A stretch of DNA of 15,499 nucleotides from JAHDVS01 sp964370985. GTDB lineage: Bacteria > Actinomycetota > Thermoleophilia > Gaiellales > Gaiellaceae. Below, in pieces: positions 12,642 to 15,499 of the stretch. Numbering within the stretch: position 1 is the first letter of the stretch; the number at the start of each line of letters is the position of its first letter. The translations under genes were made by a program, and so were the position numbers. The notes under the pieces were generated by a model. The model was not told the origin of the DNA. It did not search any database and saw nothing but the letters and a program-made list of their open reading frames with translations. The stretch is from the NCBI GenBank assembly GCA_964370985.1, contig CAYJLE010000050.1:1-15499 (forward strand). The letters run 5' to 3'.

Positions 12642-14141
12642 ATGACAGAGGCGTTGCGTGAGCTCAATGCTCGGCTGGCCGAGGTCTCCGACCTCGGGCG
12701 GGCTGCGCGTGTGCTCGGCTGGGACCAGCAGACGATGATGCCGCCGGGCGGTGCGGCCGCCCGGGCCGAGCAGCTCGCCACGCTCGGGCGGATCGCCCAC
12801 GAGCGCTTCACCGCCCCCGAGGTCGGACGCCTGCTCGAGCAGCTGCGGCCCCACGAGGAGGCCTTGCCCCCGGACTCGGACGAGGCGTGCCTGATTCGCG
12901 TGACCCGGCGCGACTACGAGAAGGCAGTGCGCGTGCCGGCCGAGCTTCGCGCCGAGATGCTGCGCGCCGCGTCGCTCGGGCATCAGGCCTGGGTCGAGGC
13001 GCGCGCCGCGTCGGACTTCCCGGGCTTCCTCCCGCATCTCCAGCGCAACGTCGACCTGGCGCTGCGCTACGTCGAGTGCTTCGAGCCGGCCGGCGAGCCC
13101 TACGACGTGCTGCTCGACGACTACGAGGAAGGAGCGACGACCGCCGAGGTGCGCGCCGTCTTCGAGCAGCTGAAGGACGGGCTGCTCCCCCTCGTCGCGG
13201 CGGCCGGCGAGCGCAGCGGCGGCCCCGACCCGCTGCGGGGGCCGTTCCCGGTGGACACGCAGAGGCGCGTGATCGACGCGGTGCTGGCCCGCCTCGGCTT
13301 CGACACCGGCTCATGGCGCCTCGACGTCGCGGCCCATCCGTTCGCGACCACCTTCGCCGTCTCCGACATCCGCCTCACCACCCGCTATGACGAGGGCGAC
13401 CTGAGCGCCCTGTTCGGGGCGATGCACGAGTTCGGGCACGGTCTCTACGAGCGCTCTGTCAGCCCCGAGCTCGAGCGCACGCAGCTCGCCGGGGGTGTCT
13501 CGCTCGGCCTGCACGAATCGCAGAGCCGCCTGTGGGAGAACCTGGTCGGGCGCGGCCGCCCGTTCTGCAGGTGGCTCTTCCCCGTGATCCGCGAGGCATT
13601 CCCGGACGCGCTCCGCGACACGGACGAGGTCGGGTTCTACCGCGCGATCAACCGGATCGTGCCCTCGTTGATCCGGGTGGACGCCGACGAGGTCACCTAT
13701 TGCCTCCACGTGATCCTCCGCTTCGAGCTCGAGCTCGAGATCGTGAACGGGACGATCGACCTGCGCGACCTGCCCGAGGCGTGGAACGCGCGGATGCTCG
13801 AGTACCTGGGCGTGGATGTCCCCGACGAGGCGCGCGGCGTGCTCCAGGACGTGCACTGGTCGGGCGGGACGTTCGGGTACTTCCCGACCTACGCGCTCGG
13901 GACGGTCATGTCCGTGCAGATCTGGGAGGAGGCGCAGGCGCGAATCCCCGACCTCGACGCGCAGATCGAAGCCGGCGAATTCGGCGAGCTGCGCGAGTGG
14001 CTCCGCGAGGGCCTGCATGTCCACGGACGCAAGTTCGCCCCGAAGGACACGCTCGAGCGCATGATCGGCGGCCCGATCGACGCGGCGCCCTACCTCGCCT
14101 ACCTGGCACGGAAGCTCGACGGGCTCTACGCGGTCGCCTAG
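12642..14141 (+). CDS. M32-family metallocarboxypeptidase (Taq carboxypeptidase type)
   Basis: A 499-residue zinc carboxypeptidase, cytoplasmic, which removes C-terminal residues from peptides. The zinc site is MHEFGHGLYE (HEFGH at 262-266), with the downstream third ligand region HESQSRLWEN. Other M32 hallmarks are VLGWDQQTMMPPGG near the N-terminus, PFATTF before the zinc site, YRAINRIVPSLIRVDADE, and GTFGYFPTYALGTVMSVQIW near the C-terminus; length is typical. I prefer ATG 12642 (MTEALRELNARL) because it matches family N-termini; in-frame ATG 12627, five codons earlier, is closer to the TAGGAT box and equally possible. The CapA-like gene follows 41 bases later with its own promoter-like box. 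Confidence 0.93.
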   Translation: MTEALRELNARLAEVSDLGRAARVLGWDQQTMMPPGGAAARAEQLATLGRIAHERFTAPEVGRLLEQLRPHEEALPPDSDEACLIRVTRRDYEKAVRVPAELRAEMLRAASLGHQAWVEARAASDFPGFLPHLQRNVDLALRYVECFEPAGEPYDVLLDDYEEGATTAEVRAVFEQLKDGLLPLVAAAGERSGGPDPLRGPFPVDTQRRVIDAVLARLGFDTGSWRLDVAAHPFATTFAVSDIRLTTRYDEGDLSALFGAMHEFGHGLYERSVSPELERTQLAGGVSLGLHESQSRLWENLVGRGRPFCRWLFPVIREAFPDALRDTDEVGFYRAINRIVPSLIRVDADEVTYCLHVILRFELELEIVNGTIDLRDLPEAWNARMLEYLGVDVPDEARGVLQDVHWSGGTFGYFPTYALGTVMSVQIWEEAQARIPDLDAQIEAGEFGELREWLREGLHVHGRKFAPKDTLERMIGGPIDAAPYLAYLARKLDGLYAVA

Positions 14142-14158
14142 GCGCCGGGACCGCCGGG

Positions 14159-14164
14159 TAGGCT
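14159..14164 (+). promoter_or_regulatory. -10-like box TAGGCT before the CapA-like gene
   Basis: TAGGCT lies 18 bases before GTG 14183 in the short gap after the carboxypeptidase. It would start transcription near 14171, leaving a leader of about 12 bases that still contains GGAG (14175-14178). It may allow separate expression of the downstream gene. Confidence 0.3.
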
Positions 14165-14182
14165 TGCGGCGGACGGAGCGCC

Positions 14183-15406
14183 GTGGTGGCTCGCATCTCC
14201 TTCAGCCTGTTCGCAGCCGCGTTCGCGGCGCTCGCCGCGGGCTGTAACCCCACGGCGGAGCGGCCCGCCGCCGTCGCCGCTGCCGCTGTCGCGGCCCAGG
14301 GGACGACCGCCGTGCAGGAGGCGCCGCTCGACGTCTCCTCGCGGCTGCCGTCGTGGCTCGCTCCAGGAGCCGCGATCGCCGTCTCCGGTGGCGCCCCTCC
14401 CGGGAGCGAGGTCGTACTGCTTTCCGGCTCGCGGAGGCTGGCCCGCGCGGAGGCGGGGCCGGACGGGCACTTCGAGCTCGAGGCGGTGGCGCCCGCGGCC
14501 GGTCGCTACCGGCTCGCGGTCGAGGCGGGCGGGGAGAGGGTCGAGCTCGGTCGCCTGCGGGTGCGGCCGCTCGTGCTCGCAGCCGGCGGCGACGTCAACC
14601 CCGGCGATCGCGTCGCTGTCGCGGTCGCGGCGTACGGGGCCCGGCATCCGTGGCGGTCGGTCGGGCCGCTCCTGCGCGGCGCCGATCTCGCGACCGTGAA
14701 CCTCGAGGGGGTGGTCTCCTCGCGGGGGGAGCCGTGGCCGGACAAGGCATTCCACTTCCGCGGCCCGCGCGCGGTGCTGGACGCGGCCGCCGGGTTCGCC
14801 GGGATCGACGTGGTCACGGTCGCGAACAACCACAGCCTCGACTTCGGCCGGGTCGCGTTTCGCGACACGCTCGTGGCGTCCCGCCGCGCGGGGGTCGCGA
14901 CCGTGGGCGGCGGCGCGGGCCTCGGTGCGGCGCGCCGCCCGGCCGTGCTCGCTGCCGGGGGATTGCGGGTCGCGTTCCTCGGCTACGACGACATCCAGCC
15001 CGACTTCCACGCGCGGGCGGGTGTGGCGGGGATCGCTCCGGCCGACACCGAGGTGGTCGCGGCGGACGTGCGCTCGGCGCGTCGCGGCGCGGACGTGGTC
15101 GTCGTCTGGTTCCACTGGGGTGTCGAGCTCGAGCGGTCGCCGAGCGCTCGGCAGCGGGAGCTCGCGCGGGCGGCGTTCGGCGCGGGCGCGGCGGTCGTCC
15201 TCGGCGCGCACCCGCACGTCCTGCAGCCGGTCGAGCGCAGGGGTCGGACGCTGGTCGCGTGGAGCCTCGGTAACTTCGTCTTTGCCCCGCACTCGCCCGG
15301 CACCGACGAGACGGGCGTCCTGCTTGTTCGGCTCGGCGCCCGCGGCGTCGTCGGGCACTCGTTCCACCCGGCCCGGATCGTCGGCATCCAGCCCCGGCTT
15401 GACTGA
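14183..15406 (+). CDS. CapA-family (poly-gamma-glutamate synthesis type) lipoprotein
   Basis: A 407-residue predicted lipoprotein. The signal peptide ends in lipobox LAAGC (Cys21). After a low-complexity Ala-rich linker, residues about 55-128 look like an Ig-like or carboxypeptidase-regulatory-like beta domain. From about residue 130 comes the CapA metallophosphatase-like domain with GGDVNPGD, TVNLEG, ANNHSLDFG, WFHWGVE, GAHPHVLQP and SLGNFVF, all the usual metal-site blocks. Such proteins act outside the membrane on cell-surface polymers; many have no proven link to polyglutamate, and no capB or capC is nearby. GTG 14183 and GTG 14186 are both possible; the second has better spacing from GGAG. 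Confidence 0.85.
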   Translation: MVARISFSLFAAAFAALAAGCNPTAERPAAVAAAAVAAQGTTAVQEAPLDVSSRLPSWLAPGAAIAVSGGAPPGSEVVLLSGSRRLARAEAGPDGHFELEAVAPAAGRYRLAVEAGGERVELGRLRVRPLVLAAGGDVNPGDRVAVAVAAYGARHPWRSVGPLLRGADLATVNLEGVVSSRGEPWPDKAFHFRGPRAVLDAAAGFAGIDVVTVANNHSLDFGRVAFRDTLVASRRAGVATVGGGAGLGAARRPAVLAAGGLRVAFLGYDDIQPDFHARAGVAGIAPADTEVVAADVRSARRGADVVVVWFHWGVELERSPSARQRELARAAFGAGAAVVLGAHPHVLQPVERRGRTLVAWSLGNFVFAPHSPGTDETGVLLVRLGARGVVGHSFHPARIVGIQPRLD

Positions 15407-15415
15407 ATCGGCCAT

Positions 15416-15447
15416 GCCTCGCGGGCGAGAGGCGGGGTCAGACCCCG
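15416..15447. repeat. Two tandem hairpins, terminator or REP-like
   Basis: GCCTC (15416-15420) pairs with GAGGC (15429-15433), and immediately after it CGGGGT (15433-15438) pairs with ACCCCG (15442-15447) around CAG. They lie 10 bases after the CapA-like stop, so they may end its transcript, though no T tract follows. The second contains GGGGTCAGACCCC, a sequence I have often seen as a dispersed intergenic motif in bacteria. The remaining 52 bases to the window edge hold no supported gene. Confidence 0.35.
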
Positions 15448-15499
15448 GGGATGCTTCTATGAGAGTCAACCCGTGGCGGTGGTTCTTTCGAGGTGTCGG

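Noticed and set aside
14138..15469. Minus-strand 443-codon open frame
   Set aside because: It is the antisense shadow of the CapA-like gene, typical of very GC-rich codon use, with no domain signal.
15459..15499. ATG at 15459-15461 opening a frame to the window edge
   Set aside because: Only 13 codons are visible, there is no SD, and the product resembles nothing I recognise; a gene cannot be supported.

Overview
The window is very GC-rich, densely coded DNA with heavy use of GTG starts, short intergenic gaps and many starts that lack a Shine-Dalgarno (SD) site but have a TANNNT box a few bases upstream. This fits an actinobacterium. The gene mix (SMP-30 lactonase, CtBP-type hydroxyacid dehydrogenase, membrane-anchored YVTN-type propeller, M32 carboxypeptidase, CapA-type lipoprotein) resembles Thermoleophilia (Gaiellales/Solirubrobacterales). 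That placement is inferred from gene content only. I see no phage, IS, CRISPR, tRNA or rRNA gene.

Layout. (1) 1-868, minus: 5' part of a methylmalonate-semialdehyde dehydrogenase gene. (2) 869-982: divergent promoter region with a dyad. (3) 983-5398, plus: five tightly packed genes for an SMP-30 lactonase, an isochorismatase-fold hydrolase without the usual cysteine, a zinc alcohol dehydrogenase, an ankyrin-repeat protein and a CtBP-type D-2-hydroxyacid dehydrogenase; with the divergent semialdehyde dehydrogenase this looks like an unassigned catabolic module. (4) 5406-6659, minus: a membrane-anchored beta-propeller and a possible 46-residue membrane protein. (5) 6724-7816: two divergent cold-shock genes, the rightward one followed by msrB. 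(6) 7813-12540, minus: a DHA2-like MFS transporter, a membrane-anchored unknown protein, a stand-alone molybdopterin oxidoreductase and a GNAT acetyltransferase. (7) 12642-15406, plus: M32 carboxypeptidase and a CapA-like lipoprotein. (8) The last 90 bases hold two tandem hairpins.

The strongest unexplained signal is regulatory RNA. The leader of the rightward cold-shock gene can form an 11-bp stem (7086-7096 with 7111-7121) that buries the whole SD sequence, and an overlapping alternative hairpin (7077-7088) could release it. The msrB gene just downstream has its own G-rich SD-like tract in the 3' arm of another strong hairpin (7371-7404). Together they suggest a temperature- or structure-switched csp-msrB unit. 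Other points are the Cys-to-Ser change in the isochorismatase-like enzyme, the ankyrin gene coupled to a dehydrogenase by a GTGA overlap, and the MFS transporter with a long extracytoplasmic insert next to a membrane-anchored partner.
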